From Acidimicrobiaceae bacterium (lineage in GTDB: Bacteria > Actinomycetota > Acidimicrobiia > Acidimicrobiales > RAAP-2): DNA of 37,164 nucleotides. Shown here one piece after another: positions 22,430-34,402 of this stretch. The notes beneath the pieces were generated by a model. The model made no database searches and was not told the DNA's origin. It saw only the letters and a list, made by a program, of their open reading frames with translations. Positions within the stretch are counted from its first letter, which is position 1. Each line of letters opens with the position of its first letter. The stretch spans positions 1 to 37,164 of the forward strand of contig DAHVAJ010000053.1 in assembly GCA_027314705.1 (NCBI GenBank), in the 5' to 3' direction. The translations under genes were made by a program, and so were the position numbers.

Positions 22430-24445
22430 ATGAGCCAACCGTCGCCGCCCGCGCTCGAGCCCGCGCCCGGGGCCCGGCTCGAGCAGCTCGGCGTCGACGT
22501 CGTCCGCGGTCTGGCCATGGACGCACCGGCCGCCGCGGCCTCGGGCCACCCGGGGACGGCCATGGCCCTCGCCCCCCTGGCCCACGTGCTCTTCACCCGC
22601 GTCCTCCGCCACGACCCCTCCGACCCGACCTGGCCCGACCGCGACCGGTTCGTGCTCTCGAACGGGCACGCGTCGATCCTCCTCTACGCCATGCTCTACC
22701 TCACCGGGTACGGGCTGACCCTGGACGACCTCCGGCGGTTCCGCCAGTGGGGCAGCCGCACCCCCGGCCACCCCGAGCGGCTCCACACCCCCGGCGTCGA
22801 GGTGACCACCGGCCCGCTCGGCCAGGGCGTGGCCGACGGGGTGGGCATGGGCATCGCCGAGCGGTGGCTGCGGGCCCGCTTCTCGCCCGAGCTGTGCGAC
22901 CACCACACCTACGTGGTCGCCGGCGACGGCTGCTTCGAGGAGGGCATCTCCCACGAGGCCGCCTCCCTGGCCGGCCACCTCGGCCTGGGCCGCCTGGTCT
23001 ACGTCTACGACGACAACCACATCACCATCGACGGGCCCACCGAGCTGGCCTACACCGACGACGTGGCCGGCCGCTTCGCCGCCTACGGCTGGGGCGTCGA
23101 CGACCTGGGCGAGTCGGCCAACGATCTCGACGCCCTGGAGGCCGCCCTCCTGCGGGCCCGGGCCGATGAGGAGCGCCCCTCCCTGGTGATCGTCCGCAGC
23201 CACATCGGCTACCCCTCGCCCCACCTCACCGACACGGCCAAGGCCCACGGCGACCCCTTCTCCGCCGAGGAGATCCGCCTCACCAAGGAGCGGCTGGGCC
23301 TCCCCGTCGACCGGTCGTTCTGGGTGCCCGACGACGTGCTGTCCATGTACCGGGCCTGCGTCCCCCGGGGCCGGGCCCTGCGCGCCGGCTGGGAGGAGCG
23401 CCTGGCCGCCTGGGACGGCGACCGGGCCCGGTGGGACGCGGCCCAGGCCGGCCACGGCCTCCCCGGCTGGGAGGAGCACCTCCCGACCTTCGCCCCCGAG
23501 GACGGCCCCCTGGCCACCCGCCAGGCCATCAAGGCCTGCCTCGACGCCACCGAGGCCCACCTGCCCGGGCTCGTCACCGGCAGCGCCGACCTCACCGGCA
23601 ACACCGGCATGGCCCTGGCCGGGGCCGAGGCCCAGGCGGCCGGGACGCCCGGGGGGAGCCTCGTCCACTACGGCATCCGCGAGCACGCCATGGGGGCGGT
23701 GATGACCGGGATGGCCGCCCACGGCGGCCTCCTGCCCGTGGGCGGCACCTTCTTCGTCTTCAGCGACTACATGCGCGGTGCCGTCCGGGTGGCCGCCCTC
23801 TCGGGCGTGCACGTCGTCTACTCGTGGACCCACGACTCGGTCGGCCTCGGCCAGGACGGTCCCACCCACCAGCCCGTCGAGCACCTGGCCGCCCTGCGGG
23901 CCCTGCCCGGCCTGCGACTCCTGCGGCCGGCCGACGCCAACGAGACGGCCCAGGCCTGGCGCCTGGCCGTCGAGGGCGACGGCCCCACCGCCCTGGTGCT
24001 CAGCCGCCAGCCCCTGCCGGTGCTGGCCGACACCGCCCGCCTGGCCCCCGAGGGGGTGCCCCGGGGCGGGTACGTGCTGCGCGACCCGGACGACGGCCCT
24101 CCCGGGGTGGTCCTCGTGGCCACGGGCAGCGAGGTCGCCCTCTGCCTCGAGGCCGCCGCGCCGCTGGCCGCGGCCGGGATCCCGGCCCGGGTCGTCTCCC
24201 TGCCGTCCTGGGACCTGTTCGCCGCCCAGCCCGGGGCCTACCGCGACCAGGTCCTCCCACCGGGGGTGCCCCACCTGTCGGTCGAGGCCGGCACTACGTT
24301 CGGGTGGGAGCGGTACGCCGATGCCAGCCTGGGCATCGACCACTTCGGCGCCTCGGCGCCCGGGGCCCAGGTGCTGGCCGAGTTCGGCTTCACCGCCGAG
24401 CACGTGGCCGCCCGGGCGACCGAGCTGGTGCGCGCCGCAGGGTGA
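22430..24445 (+). CDS. tkt: Transketolase
   Basis: This 671-residue thiamine diphosphate enzyme moves two-carbon units between ketose and aldose phosphates in the pentose-phosphate pathway. SGHPGTAMALAPLAHVLF opens the family-typical N-terminus. The ThDP/metal motif is G165-D-G followed by CFEEGISHEAASLAGHLGL and ending in DDNHITIDG. Later motifs are YGIREHAMGAVMTGMAAHGG with the catalytic glutamate, and WTHDSVGLGQDGPTHQPVEH. The ATG at 22430 is chosen from homology and the leaderless promoter. It is the first gene of tkt-tal-gnd-zwf-pgl. Confidence 0.97.
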   Translation: MSQPSPPALEPAPGARLEQLGVDVVRGLAMDAPAAAASGHPGTAMALAPLAHVLFTRVLRHDPSDPTWPDRDRFVLSNGHASILLYAMLYLTGYGLTLDDLRRFRQWGSRTPGHPERLHTPGVEVTTGPLGQGVADGVGMGIAERWLRARFSPELCDHHTYVVAGDGCFEEGISHEAASLAGHLGLGRLVYVYDDNHITIDGPTELAYTDDVAGRFAAYGWGVDDLGESANDLDALEAALLRARADEERPSLVIVRSHIGYPSPHLTDTAKAHGDPFSAEEIRLTKERLGLPVDRSFWVPDDVLSMYRACVPRGRALRAGWEERLAAWDGDRARWDAAQAGHGLPGWEEHLPTFAPEDGPLATRQAIKACLDATEAHLPGLVTGSADLTGNTGMALAGAEAQAAGTPGGSLVHYGIREHAMGAVMTGMAAHGGLLPVGGTFFVFSDYMRGAVRVAALSGVHVVYSWTHDSVGLGQDGPTHQPVEHLAALRALPGLRLLRPADANETAQAWRLAVEGDGPTALVLSRQPLPVLADTARLAPEGVPRGGYVLRDPDDGPPGVVLVATGSEVALCLEAAAPLAAAGIPARVVSLPSWDLFAAQPGAYRDQVLPPGVPHLSVEAGTTFGWERYADASLGIDHFGASAPGAQVLAEFGFTAEHVAARATELVRAAG

Positions 24446-24489
24446 CCCGGTCCGCCGGGCCACGACCGAGAGGGACCGAGAGGACCGCC

Positions 24490-25620
24490 ATGACCACGCT
24501 GCACGACCTCTACGAGCGGGAGGGCCAGAGCCCCTGGCTCGACAACCTGCGCCGCGACTGGCTCCGGGACGGCACCCTGGCCGGCCTCGTGGGGCGGGGC
24601 ATCCGGGGGGTGACGTCCAACCCCACCATCCTGGCCAAGGCCATCGAGGGCCAGGACACCTACGACGAGCAGTTCCGGTCCCTCGTCGGCACCCATTCGG
24701 TCGAGGACGCCTACTGGGAGCTGGTGACCGACGACATCGCCGCCGCCCTGGAGGTGCTCCGCCCCGTCCACGAGGCCTCGGGGGGCGCCGACGGGTTCGT
24801 CTCCGTCGAGGTGGCCCCGGCCCTGGCCCACGACACCGGGGGCACCGTCGCCGCCGCCCGGGCCCTCCACGGCCGCATCGACCGGCCCAACCTGCTGGTC
24901 AAGATCCCGGCCACCCCCGAGGGCGTGCCGGCGGTCCGCCAGATGATCGCCGAGGGACGCAGCATCAACGTGACCCTCATCTTCAGCCTCGAGCGCTACG
25001 GCGAGGTCATCGAGGCCTACCTCTCCGGCCTGGAGGCCCTGGCCGCCGCCGGGACCCGCGACCTCTCGGGCGTGGCCAGCGTGGCCTCGTTCTTCATCAG
25101 CCGGGTCGACACCGAGGTGGACGGGCGCCTCGACCGGCTGGCCGGCGACGACCCCGGCGCCTCCGTGCTCCACCTGCGGGGCCGGGCCGCGGTGGCCCAG
25201 GGCCGCCTGGCCTACCGGCTGTTCACCGAGCGGTTCTCGGGGCCCCGGTGGGAGGCCCTGGCCGCCCTCGGGGCCCGGGTCCAGCGCCCGCTGTGGGCTT
25301 CGACCTCGACCAAGAACCCGGCCTACCCCGACCTGGCCTACGTCGACACCCTCATCGGGCCCGACACCGTCAACACCATGCCCGACGGCACCGTGGCCGA
25401 CTTCCTCGACCACGGCACGGTGGCCCGCACCGTCGACGTCGACACCGACGGGGCCGCCGCCCTCATGGACGACCTGGGGGCGGCCGGGGTGGACCTGGCC
25501 GACGTGGCCGCCACCCTGGAGGCGGCCGGGGTGGCCTCCTTCGCCGCCTCGTTCGACGACCTCCTGGCCACCCTGGCGACCAAGGCCGCCGCCCTGGCCG
25601 GGACGTCCGGGGCCGGGTGA
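24490..25620 (+). CDS. tal: Transaldolase
   Basis: This 376-residue enzyme of the long (actinobacterial and cyanobacterial) transaldolase type moves a dihydroxyacetone unit between sugar phosphates. GIRGVTSNPTILAKAIEG is the first signature. The Schiff-base lysine is K138 in LLVKIPATPEG. SINVTLIFSLERY and ASFFISRVDTEVD follow, and PLWASTSTKNPAYPDLAYVD is typical of this type. The ATG has a purine-rich GAGAGG upstream. It lies 44 bases after tkt and 80 before gnd. Confidence 0.96.
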   Translation: MTTLHDLYEREGQSPWLDNLRRDWLRDGTLAGLVGRGIRGVTSNPTILAKAIEGQDTYDEQFRSLVGTHSVEDAYWELVTDDIAAALEVLRPVHEASGGADGFVSVEVAPALAHDTGGTVAAARALHGRIDRPNLLVKIPATPEGVPAVRQMIAEGRSINVTLIFSLERYGEVIEAYLSGLEALAAAGTRDLSGVASVASFFISRVDTEVDGRLDRLAGDDPGASVLHLRGRAAVAQGRLAYRLFTERFSGPRWEALAALGARVQRPLWASTSTKNPAYPDLAYVDTLIGPDTVNTMPDGTVADFLDHGTVARTVDVDTDGAAALMDDLGAAGVDLADVAATLEAAGVASFAASFDDLLATLATKAAALAGTSGAG

Positions 25621-25700
25621 CCGGCCCGACGCCGCACGTCGACGACACCGACGGCACCGACGGGCCCGCCCCGGGCGGGCCACGACTGAAGGGAGCGCAG

Positions 25701-26632
<932 letters not shown>

Positions 26633-26636
<4 letters not shown>

Positions 26637-28261
26637 GCGCCCCGGCCACCCCCCCGGGGAAGGCCACCCCCCCGGGGACGGCCACCCCCCCGGGGACGGG
26701 CACCCCCTCGGGGAACGGCACCCGCCCCTCCTCGGCCGCCCTCTCCCCCGCCCCGCCGGTGGCCATGGTCGTCTTCGGGGCCTCGGGCGACCTCACCGCC
26801 CGCAAGATCCTGCCCGCCCTGGCCCGCCTGGCCGATCGCGGCGTCCTCGACAACGGCTTCACGATCATCGGGGTGGCCCGCACCGAGTGGTCCGACCAGG
26901 AGTTCCGGGACCAGGTGGCGGCGGCCACCCCCGACGCCGGCCCCCGCTGGCGCGAGCTCACCTCGCGGTTCGCCTACATCACCGGCGAGTACGACCACCC
27001 CAACACCTTCGACCTGCTCAAGTCCCGCCTGGCCGAGGCCGACCGGGTCGACGGCACGGCCGGGAACCGGCTCTACTACCTGGCCACCATCCCGAGCGTC
27101 TTCGGCCTGGTGGCCGGGGCCCTGGCCAAGCACGGCTGCAGCGGGCCCGGCGAGGGCGGGTCCTTCGCCCGGCTGGTGGTCGAGAAGCCCTTCGGACGCG
27201 ACCTCGACAGCGCCCTCACCCTCAACCAGCAGCTCCACGGGGCGTTCGACGAGTCGCAGATCTACCGGATCGACCACTACATGGGCAAGGAGACCGTCCA
27301 GAACGTCCTCGCCCTGCGCTTCGCCAACGCCATCTTCGAGCCCATCTGGAACCGGCGCTACGTCGAGCAGGTCCAGGTGACGGTGGCCGAGAGCATCGGG
27401 GTGGAGCACCGCGGCGGCTTCTACGAGACGGCCGGGGCCCTGCGCGACATCGTCCAGAACCACGTCATGCAGGTCCTCGCCCTCACCCTCATGGAGGCGC
27501 CCACCAGCACCGACCCCGACCGGGTACGGGACGAGAAGGTCAAGCTGCTCCGGGCCATCGACATCCCGACGCCGGACGAGGCCGTGGACAAGTCGGTACG
27601 CGGCCAGTACCTGGCCGGCACCGTCGACGACCAGGCCGTCGTCGGCTACCGGCAGGAGCCCGACGTGGCCGCCGACAGCCAGATCGAGACGTACCTGGCC
27701 CTCCGCCTCCGGGTCGAGAACTGGCGGTGGGCCGGGGTGCCGGTGTACGTGCGCACCGGCAAGCGGCTCCCGGCCCGGGTGACCGAGGTGGCCCTCACCT
27801 TCCGCCAGGTGCCGTTCCTCCTCTTCGACCGGCGCACCAGCCGGGACCTGCGGCCCAACTCCCTCATCCTCCGGATCCAGCCCGACGAGGGGGTCAGCCT
27901 GGAGTTCGGGGCCAAGGTGCCCGGCGAGCGCTTCCACCTGCGCTCGGTGGCCATGGACTTCTCCTACGCCGAGGAGTTCGCCGGGTCCGACGCGGCCGAC
28001 GGCTACGAGCGGCTGCTCCACGACGCCATGGTGGGCGACGCCACCTTGTTCATCCGCTCCGACGAGGTCGAGCAGGCCTGGCGGATCGTCGACCCCTACC
28101 TGGTGGCCTGGTCGGAGCCCGGGGCCGGGCTCCACTTCTACCCGGCCGGCACCTGGGGGCCGCACATGGCCGACCTGCTCGTCGAGCGGTCGGGGGACGA
28201 GTGGCGCAACCCCGAGATCGACCTGCACCTCCCGGGCCGACCGACGCCCCTCACCCAGTGA
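26633..28261 (+). CDS. zwf: Glucose-6-phosphate 1-dehydrogenase
   Basis: This 542-residue enzyme oxidises glucose 6-phosphate to 6-phosphogluconolactone. Residues about 1-42 are a Pro/Thr/Gly repeat tail, then the catalytic domain opens with MVVFGASGDLTARK (nucleotide-binding 49-55). RIDHYMGKE at 212-220 is the substrate/catalytic signature with H215, and VEKPFGRDL is also conserved. The GTG at 26633 overlaps the gnd stop by 4 bases (GTGA). A later ATG at 26765 would begin right at the catalytic domain and leave a truncated first strand, so the upstream start is preferred, but the repeat tail is unusual. Confidence 0.95.
26645..26716 (+). repeat. 18-base tandem repeat at the start of zwf
   Basis: Three near-identical 18-base units (gccacccccccggggacg type) are followed by a degenerate fourth and the beginning of a fifth. 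The reading frame is kept, giving Ala-Thr-Pro-Pro-Gly-Thr hexapeptides. The units are very rich in C and G runs, which favours slippage and copy-number change. Confidence 0.9.
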
Positions 28262-28286
28262 CCGGGTCCGGCCGGGGCGGACCCGG
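28262..28286 (+). promoter_or_regulatory. Hairpin between zwf and pgl
   Basis: A perfect 9-base stem (ccgggtccg with cggacccgg) encloses a 7-base loop. It begins right after the zwf stop codon and ends right before the pgl GTG, occupying the whole place where a ribosome binding site would be. It may lower or condition pgl translation or mark an RNA processing site. Confidence 0.5.
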
Positions 28287-28982
28287 GTGAACGGCACCGT
28301 CGAGCTCGTCGGCTCCGTCCCCGAGGCCTTCGCCGACCTCGTGACGGCGGCGGTGGCCGGGGTCGGGGACGCCGGGTTCCGCCTCGTCCTCTCCGGCGGC
28401 GCCACGGCGGCCGCCTGCTACGCGGCCACCGCGGCCCGGGGCCGCACGCCGGGGTGGGAGCGGGTCGAGGTCTTCCTGGGCGACGAACGGTGCGTGCCCG
28501 AGGACGACCCCGACGCCAACCACCGGATGGTGGCAGAGACCCTCCTGGCCGCCGTCGGCCCGGTGGCCGCCGACCACCCCATGTACCCCGGGGGCCGGCC
28601 CGCCGAGGCGGCCGAGGCCTACGACCGGCTGGTGGCCGCGGCCGGACCCCCCGACCTCGTCCACCTCGGCCTCGGGCCCGACGGCCACACCGCCTCGCTC
28701 TTCCCCGGCTCCGCCGCCCTCCTCGACCCGCCGCCCGGTCGGCTGGTGGTGGCCAACACCGACCCGGCCGGGGTCAACCCCCACGAGCGGCTCACCCTCA
28801 CCCTGGCCGGCATCGCCCGGGCCCGGCTCGTGGTGGTCACCGTGGCCGGGCCGTCCAAGCACGCCGCGCTGGCCCGCATCGTGGCCGGCGAGGACCTTCC
28901 CGGCGGGCGCGTCGACGCCGCCGAGGTGCGCTGGCTGGTCGACGCCGCCGCCCTCGGGGACCTGCGACCGGCCCGGCCATGA
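28287..28982 (+). CDS. pgl: 6-phosphogluconolactonase
   Basis: This 231-residue enzyme hydrolyses 6-phosphogluconolactone to 6-phosphogluconate, the step between Zwf and Gnd. The family motifs are LVLSGGATAAACY, VEVFLGDERCVPEDDPDANH (catalytic region) and HLGLGPDGHTASLFPGS. The length is normal. The GTG start follows a hairpin and lacks a clear ribosome binding site; no better start is present before the conserved core. It closes the pentose-phosphate operon. Confidence 0.95.
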   Translation: MNGTVELVGSVPEAFADLVTAAVAGVGDAGFRLVLSGGATAAACYAATAARGRTPGWERVEVFLGDERCVPEDDPDANHRMVAETLLAAVGPVAADHPMYPGGRPAEAAEAYDRLVAAAGPPDLVHLGLGPDGHTASLFPGSAALLDPPPGRLVVANTDPAGVNPHERLTLTLAGIARARLVVVTVAGPSKHAALARIVAGEDLPGGRVDAAEVRWLVDAAALGDLRPARP

Positions 28983-28986
28983 CCCG

Positions 28987-29017
28987 GGGCCCGGGACCGG
29001 CCGGCCCCCGGGGGCCC
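28987..29017 (+). terminator. Possible terminator hairpin after pgl
   Basis: gggcccggg and cccggg(gg)ccc can pair as a 9-base stem with two bulged Gs and an 11-base loop, just after the pgl stop and before the fbiC promoter. No T-run follows. Confidence 0.35.
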
Positions 29018-29022
29018 TCCGG

Positions 29023-29028
29023 TAAGGT
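29023..29028 (+). promoter_or_regulatory. Leaderless promoter -10 box of fbiC
   Basis: TAAGGT lies 7 bases before the ATG (tggcccg between), with no ribosome binding site. It is almost identical to the tkt promoter-start region. Confidence 0.6.
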
Positions 29029-29035
29029 TGGCCCG

Positions 29036-31408
29036 ATGCCCGCCACGGAGCCCCCGCCCCCGACCCTCGACGCGTCCGGGAGCGCCTGGCTGGTCGACGC
29101 CCCGCTGGCCGAGCTGACCGCCCGGGCCCGGGAGGTGCGGGACGCGGCCTTCGGCACCCGGGTCACCTTCTCGCCCAAGGTCTTCATCCCCCTCACCATG
29201 CTGTGCCGGGACCGGTGCGGCTACTGCACCTTCGCCAAGGCGCCGGCCCGGGTCGAGGCCCCCTACCTCGACCTCGAGGCCGTCCTGGCCGTCGCCCGGG
29301 CCGGGCGCGCCGCCGGGTGCCACGAGGCCCTCTTCACCCTGGGCGAGGCCCCCGAGGACCGCTACCCGTCGGCCCGGGCCTGGCTCGACGACCACGGCCA
29401 CGCCTCCACCGTCGACTACCTGGTGGCCGCGTGCCGGGCCGTGCTCGACGAGACCGGCCTCCTCCCCCACGCCAACGCCGGGGCCCTCGGCCCCGACCAG
29501 CTGGCCGCCCTCCGGACGGTGTCGGCCAGCCAGGGGATGATGGTCGAGTCCCTCCGCGACGATCTCGCCGCCCACCGCGGCGCCCCCGACAAGGCGCCGG
29601 CCCGGCGCCTGGCCACCCTGGAGGCGGCCGGCGCGGCGCGCATCCCCTTCACCACCGGCCTCCTGGTGGGCATCGGCGAGACGCGGGCCGACCGGCTCGA
29701 GGCGCTGGCCGCCATCGCCGCCAGCCACGCCCGCCACGGCCACGTCCAGGAGGTCATCGTCCAGAACTTCGTGCCCAAGCCGGGCACGGCCCTCCACCGC
29801 CACCCGGCCTGCCCGCCCGAGGAGCTGTGCTGGACCATCGCCGCCGCCCGGCTGGTGCTGCCCCCCGACGTCCACCTCCAGGCCCCGCCCAACCTCTCCG
29901 ACGACCTCGGGCCGCTCCTGGCTGCGGGCATCGACGACTGGGGCGGGGTCTCGCCGGTGACCGCCGACCACGTCAACCCCGAGCGGGCCTGGCCCGCCCT
30001 CGGCGTCCTCCGGGCGGCCACCGAGGCGGCCGGCCACACCCTCGCCCCCCGCCTCACCCTCTACCCCGGGTTCGCCCTGGCCCCCGAGACGTGGCTCGAC
30101 GACGCCGTGCGCTTCGCCGTGCTCGACGCCTCCGACGCCGAGGGGCTCGGCCGCGACCACCCGTGGGTCTCGGGTGGGGACACCGCGCCGCCCGAGCTGC
30201 TGGCGCCGCTGGCGCCGCTGGCGGGGACGGCGGCCCCGGCCCGGCGGGCCGCCCCGGTCCCGGGCCGCGGACCGGTCGGGGCCGTGCTCGCCGGCGTGCT
30301 CGACGGCGCCGTACCCGACGAGGACGACCTGGTCACCCTGTTCGCGGCCCGGGGCCCCGAGGTGCGGGCCGTGGCCGAGGTGGCCGACCACCTCCGGGCC
30401 GAGGCCGTGGGCGACGAGGTCACCTTCGTGGCCAACCGCAACATCAACTACACCAACGTCTGCACGTTCAAGTGCCGCTTCTGCGCCTTCTCCAAGGGGC
30501 CGCGGTCGCTCAACCTGCGGGGCGCGCCCTACCTGCTCGAGCTGTCCGAGATCACCGAGCGGGTGGCCGAGGCCGAGGCCCTCGGGGCCACCGAGGTCTG
30601 CCTCCAGGGCGGCATCCACCCGGACTTCGACGGCGACTACTACCTGGACGTCCTGGGCGCGGTGCGGGAGGCGTCGCCCACCATCCACATCCACGGCTTC
30701 ACCGCCCTCGAGGTCACCGAGGGGGCCCGCCGGTCGGGCACGGACCTCGCCGACTACCTGGTGGCGCTGCGCGACGCCGGCCTGCGCACCCTGCCGGGCA
30801 CGGCCGCCGAGATCCTCGACGACCCGGTCCGTGCCGTCCTGTGCCCCGACAAGATCACGACGGCCCAGTGGCTGGACGTGCACCGCACCGCCCACGGCGT
30901 CGGCCTGCGCTCCAACGTCACCATCATGTTCGGTGCCGTCGAGCAGCCCCGCTCCTGGGCCCGCCACCTGGTGGCCACCCGGGCGGTCCAGCTCGAGACG
31001 GGCGGCTTCACCGAGTTCGTCCCCCTCCCCTTCGTCCACATGGCCACCCCGATCTACCTGACGCGCCGGTCGCGCCGGGGGCCCACCTTCCGCGAGACCC
31101 TCCTCATGCACGCGGTGGGCCGCATCGCCTACCGGGGCGCCATCGACAACATCCAGCTGAGCTGGGTCAAGCTCGGCGCCGTCGGCGCCCGCCAGCTCCT
31201 CCGGGCCGGGGTCAACGACCTCGGGGGGACGCTCATGGACGAGAACATCTCGCGGGCCGCCGGGGCCGGCCACGGCCAGATGATGGACCCCGCCGCCTTC
31301 GCCGAGCTGGTGGCCCCCCTCGGCCGGCCGCTGGCCCAGCGCACCACCCTCTACGGGCGGGTGGCCGGCGGGGCCGACCCGGGCCCCGTCCTCGCCGCGG
31401 CCCACTGA
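29036..31408 (+). CDS. fbiC: Bifunctional FO synthase (CofG-CofH fusion)
   Basis: This 790-residue protein joins two radical-SAM enzymes that together make 7,8-didemethyl-8-hydroxy-5-deazariboflavin (FO), the chromophore of coenzyme F420, from tyrosine and the riboflavin precursor 5-amino-6-ribitylamino-uracil. The CofG half carries C57-x3-C61-x2-C64 (CRDRCGYC) for its [4Fe-4S] cluster. After an Ala/Pro/Gly linker (about 385-420) the CofH half carries C476-x3-C480-x2-C483 (CTFKCRFC) preceded by NRNINYTNV. Both cluster motifs are intact. Fusion is usual in actinobacteria; archaea have separate proteins. The ATG is set by the leaderless promoter. The next gene starts 1 base after its stop. Confidence 0.97.
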   Translation: MPATEPPPPTLDASGSAWLVDAPLAELTARAREVRDAAFGTRVTFSPKVFIPLTMLCRDRCGYCTFAKAPARVEAPYLDLEAVLAVARAGRAAGCHEALFTLGEAPEDRYPSARAWLDDHGHASTVDYLVAACRAVLDETGLLPHANAGALGPDQLAALRTVSASQGMMVESLRDDLAAHRGAPDKAPARRLATLEAAGAARIPFTTGLLVGIGETRADRLEALAAIAASHARHGHVQEVIVQNFVPKPGTALHRHPACPPEELCWTIAAARLVLPPDVHLQAPPNLSDDLGPLLAAGIDDWGGVSPVTADHVNPERAWPALGVLRAATEAAGHTLAPRLTLYPGFALAPETWLDDAVRFAVLDASDAEGLGRDHPWVSGGDTAPPELLAPLAPLAGTAAPARRAAPVPGRGPVGAVLAGVLDGAVPDEDDLVTLFAARGPEVRAVAEVADHLRAEAVGDEVTFVANRNINYTNVCTFKCRFCAFSKGPRSLNLRGAPYLLELSEITERVAEAEALGATEVCLQGGIHPDFDGDYYLDVLGAVREASPTIHIHGFTALEVTEGARRSGTDLADYLVALRDAGLRTLPGTAAEILDDPVRAVLCPDKITTAQWLDVHRTAHGVGLRSNVTIMFGAVEQPRSWARHLVATRAVQLETGGFTEFVPLPFVHMATPIYLTRRSRRGPTFRETLLMHAVGRIAYRGAIDNIQLSWVKLGAVGARQLLRAGVNDLGGTLMDENISRAAGAGHGQMMDPAAFAELVAPLGRPLAQRTTLYGRVAGGADPGPVLAAAH

Positions 31409-31409
31409 G

Positions 31410-32450
31410 ATGGCCGGCGCGGCGGCCGGGGCCCCGGGCGCCGGCGACGGCCTCGAGGCCCGCATCGCCGCCACCTCCCCGGCCGAGCAGCGGAGCTACC
31501 GCTCGATGCTCCAGACGGTGGCCGGCCTCCTCGAGGACCGGGCCGAGCTGATCGACCTGAAGGTGGCCGACTCGGCCCTGGCCGAGATGGCCGAGGCCTT
31601 CCGGGTCTTCCGTCCCTACCGCCACCGGCGCAAGGTCACCATCTTCGGCTCGGCCCGGACCGAGCCCGACCATCCCGACTACCTCCAGGCCCGCGACCTC
31701 GCCGCGGCCATGGCCGCGGCCGGGTGGATGGTGGTCACCGGGGCCGGCCCGGGGATCATGGCCGCCGGCATGGAGGGGGCCGGGCGCGACCAGTCCCTCG
31801 GCGTCAACATCCGGCTCCCCCACGAGCAGGGGGCCAACCGGTTCATCGCCCAGGACCCGAAGCTCGTCGAGATGCGGTACTTCTTCACCCGCAAGCTCAT
31901 GCTGCTGAAGGAGTCCGACGGCTACGTGGTGTTGCCCGGCGGCTTCGGCACCCTGGACGAGGGGTTCGAGCTGCTCACCCTGCTGCAGACGGGCAAGGCC
32001 GAGCCCGCCCCCGTGGTCCTGCTCGACGTCCCCGGAGGCACCTACTGGCAGGGGTGGAGCCGGTTCCTGCGCGAGGAGGTCGAACCCCGGGGCCTCGTCT
32101 CCGACGACGACCGGGCCTTCTACGTGCGCACCGACAGCGTCCCCGAGGCCCGCGACGAGCTCCTCGGCTTCTACCGCAACTACCGCTCGGCCCGGTGGGT
32201 CGGCGACCTGCTGGTCCTGCGCATGGACACCGCGCCGACCAGGGCCCAGCTCGCCCGGCTCAACCGCCGGTTCGGCCACGTCCTGACCGGCGGCGTGATC
32301 CGGACCACCCGGCCCCTCCCGCCCGAGCGGTCCGACGGCGACGACCTCGACGCCGCCCGGCTGGCCCTCCGCTTCGACCGGCGGCACTACGGGCGGCTGC
32401 GCCAGCTCATCGACGCCGTGAACCGCCTCGACGGCGACGGGCACCACTGA
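31410..32450 (+). CDS. LOG-family nucleotide-binding protein, extended form
   Basis: The 346-residue protein has a central LOG/lysine-decarboxylase-like Rossmann domain (about 70-250): VTIFGSARTEPDHPDY, VVTGAGPGIMAAGMEGAG and the hallmark PGGFGTLDEGFELL. Simple LOG proteins are about 190 residues; here a helical N-terminal extension (about 15-65) and a C-terminal extension with basic segments (about 265-346) are added. LOG enzymes release cytokinin-type bases from nucleotide monophosphates, but many bacterial members have no proven substrate. It starts 1 base after fbiC, so it is surely cotranscribed with it; a link to F420 is inference. Confidence 0.85.
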   Translation: MAGAAAGAPGAGDGLEARIAATSPAEQRSYRSMLQTVAGLLEDRAELIDLKVADSALAEMAEAFRVFRPYRHRRKVTIFGSARTEPDHPDYLQARDLAAAMAAAGWMVVTGAGPGIMAAGMEGAGRDQSLGVNIRLPHEQGANRFIAQDPKLVEMRYFFTRKLMLLKESDGYVVLPGGFGTLDEGFELLTLLQTGKAEPAPVVLLDVPGGTYWQGWSRFLREEVEPRGLVSDDDRAFYVRTDSVPEARDELLGFYRNYRSARWVGDLLVLRMDTAPTRAQLARLNRRFGHVLTGGVIRTTRPLPPERSDGDDLDAARLALRFDRRHYGRLRQLIDAVNRLDGDGHH

Positions 32451-32491
32451 GCCCCGGCCCGGGCGCGGCCACCGGGTGGGTCCGGCCGGGC

Positions 32492-32722
32492 TCAGTCCGC
32501 CCCGCCGTCGGCCCGGCCCGGCCCGGCCTCCACGAGGGCGGCCGCCCGCTCGACCGCCCGGCGGGCCCGGGTGAGCCGGCGCTCCTCGGCCAGGAGGGCC
32601 GGGTCGGGGTCGCCCCCCTCCCGGACGGCCTCGGACGCCTGGACCAGGCGGTCGAGGGCGGCGTCGGCCAGCTCCTCGGCCAGTGCCCGGAGCCGGGCGG
32701 CCAGGTCGTCCACGTCGCCCAC
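32492..32722 (-). CDS. Small helical protein, function unknown
   Basis: The 76-residue protein is rich in Ala, Arg, Leu and Glu with strong heptad character (DDLAARLRALAEELADAALD and LAEERRLTRARRAVERAAAL), so it is probably a helical hairpin or short coiled coil. It has no cysteine or membrane segment. The GTG is 4 bases after the stop of the acyl-CoA synthetase gene, which supports it as a real operon member. I do not recognise a family. Confidence 0.5.
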   Translation of the reverse strand: MGDVDDLAARLRALAEELADAALDRLVQASEAVREGGDPDPALLAEERRLTRARRAVERAAALVEAGPGRADGGAD

Positions 32723-32726
32723 CGGG

Positions 32727-34361
<1,635 letters not shown>

Positions 34362-34402
34362 TCTGGGACCTCCCCTGTCTGCGGCCGAGCTGCCGGCGAT
34401 CG

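Noticed and set aside
26645..26716. Repeats at the start of zwf as a CRISPR-like array
   Set aside because: The units are contiguous with no spacers, too short, and in frame within a coding sequence.
28619..31474. Open frame of over 900 codons on the minus strand opposite pgl and fbiC
   Set aside because: Compositionally biased shadow of fbiC; no motifs, while the plus strand has both radical-SAM cluster sites.
32452..32486. cccggcc/ggccggg pairing between the convergent LOG and small helical genes as a terminator
   Set aside because: Seven pairs with a loop of about 25 bases in DNA this GC-rich is expected by chance; not strong enough to list.
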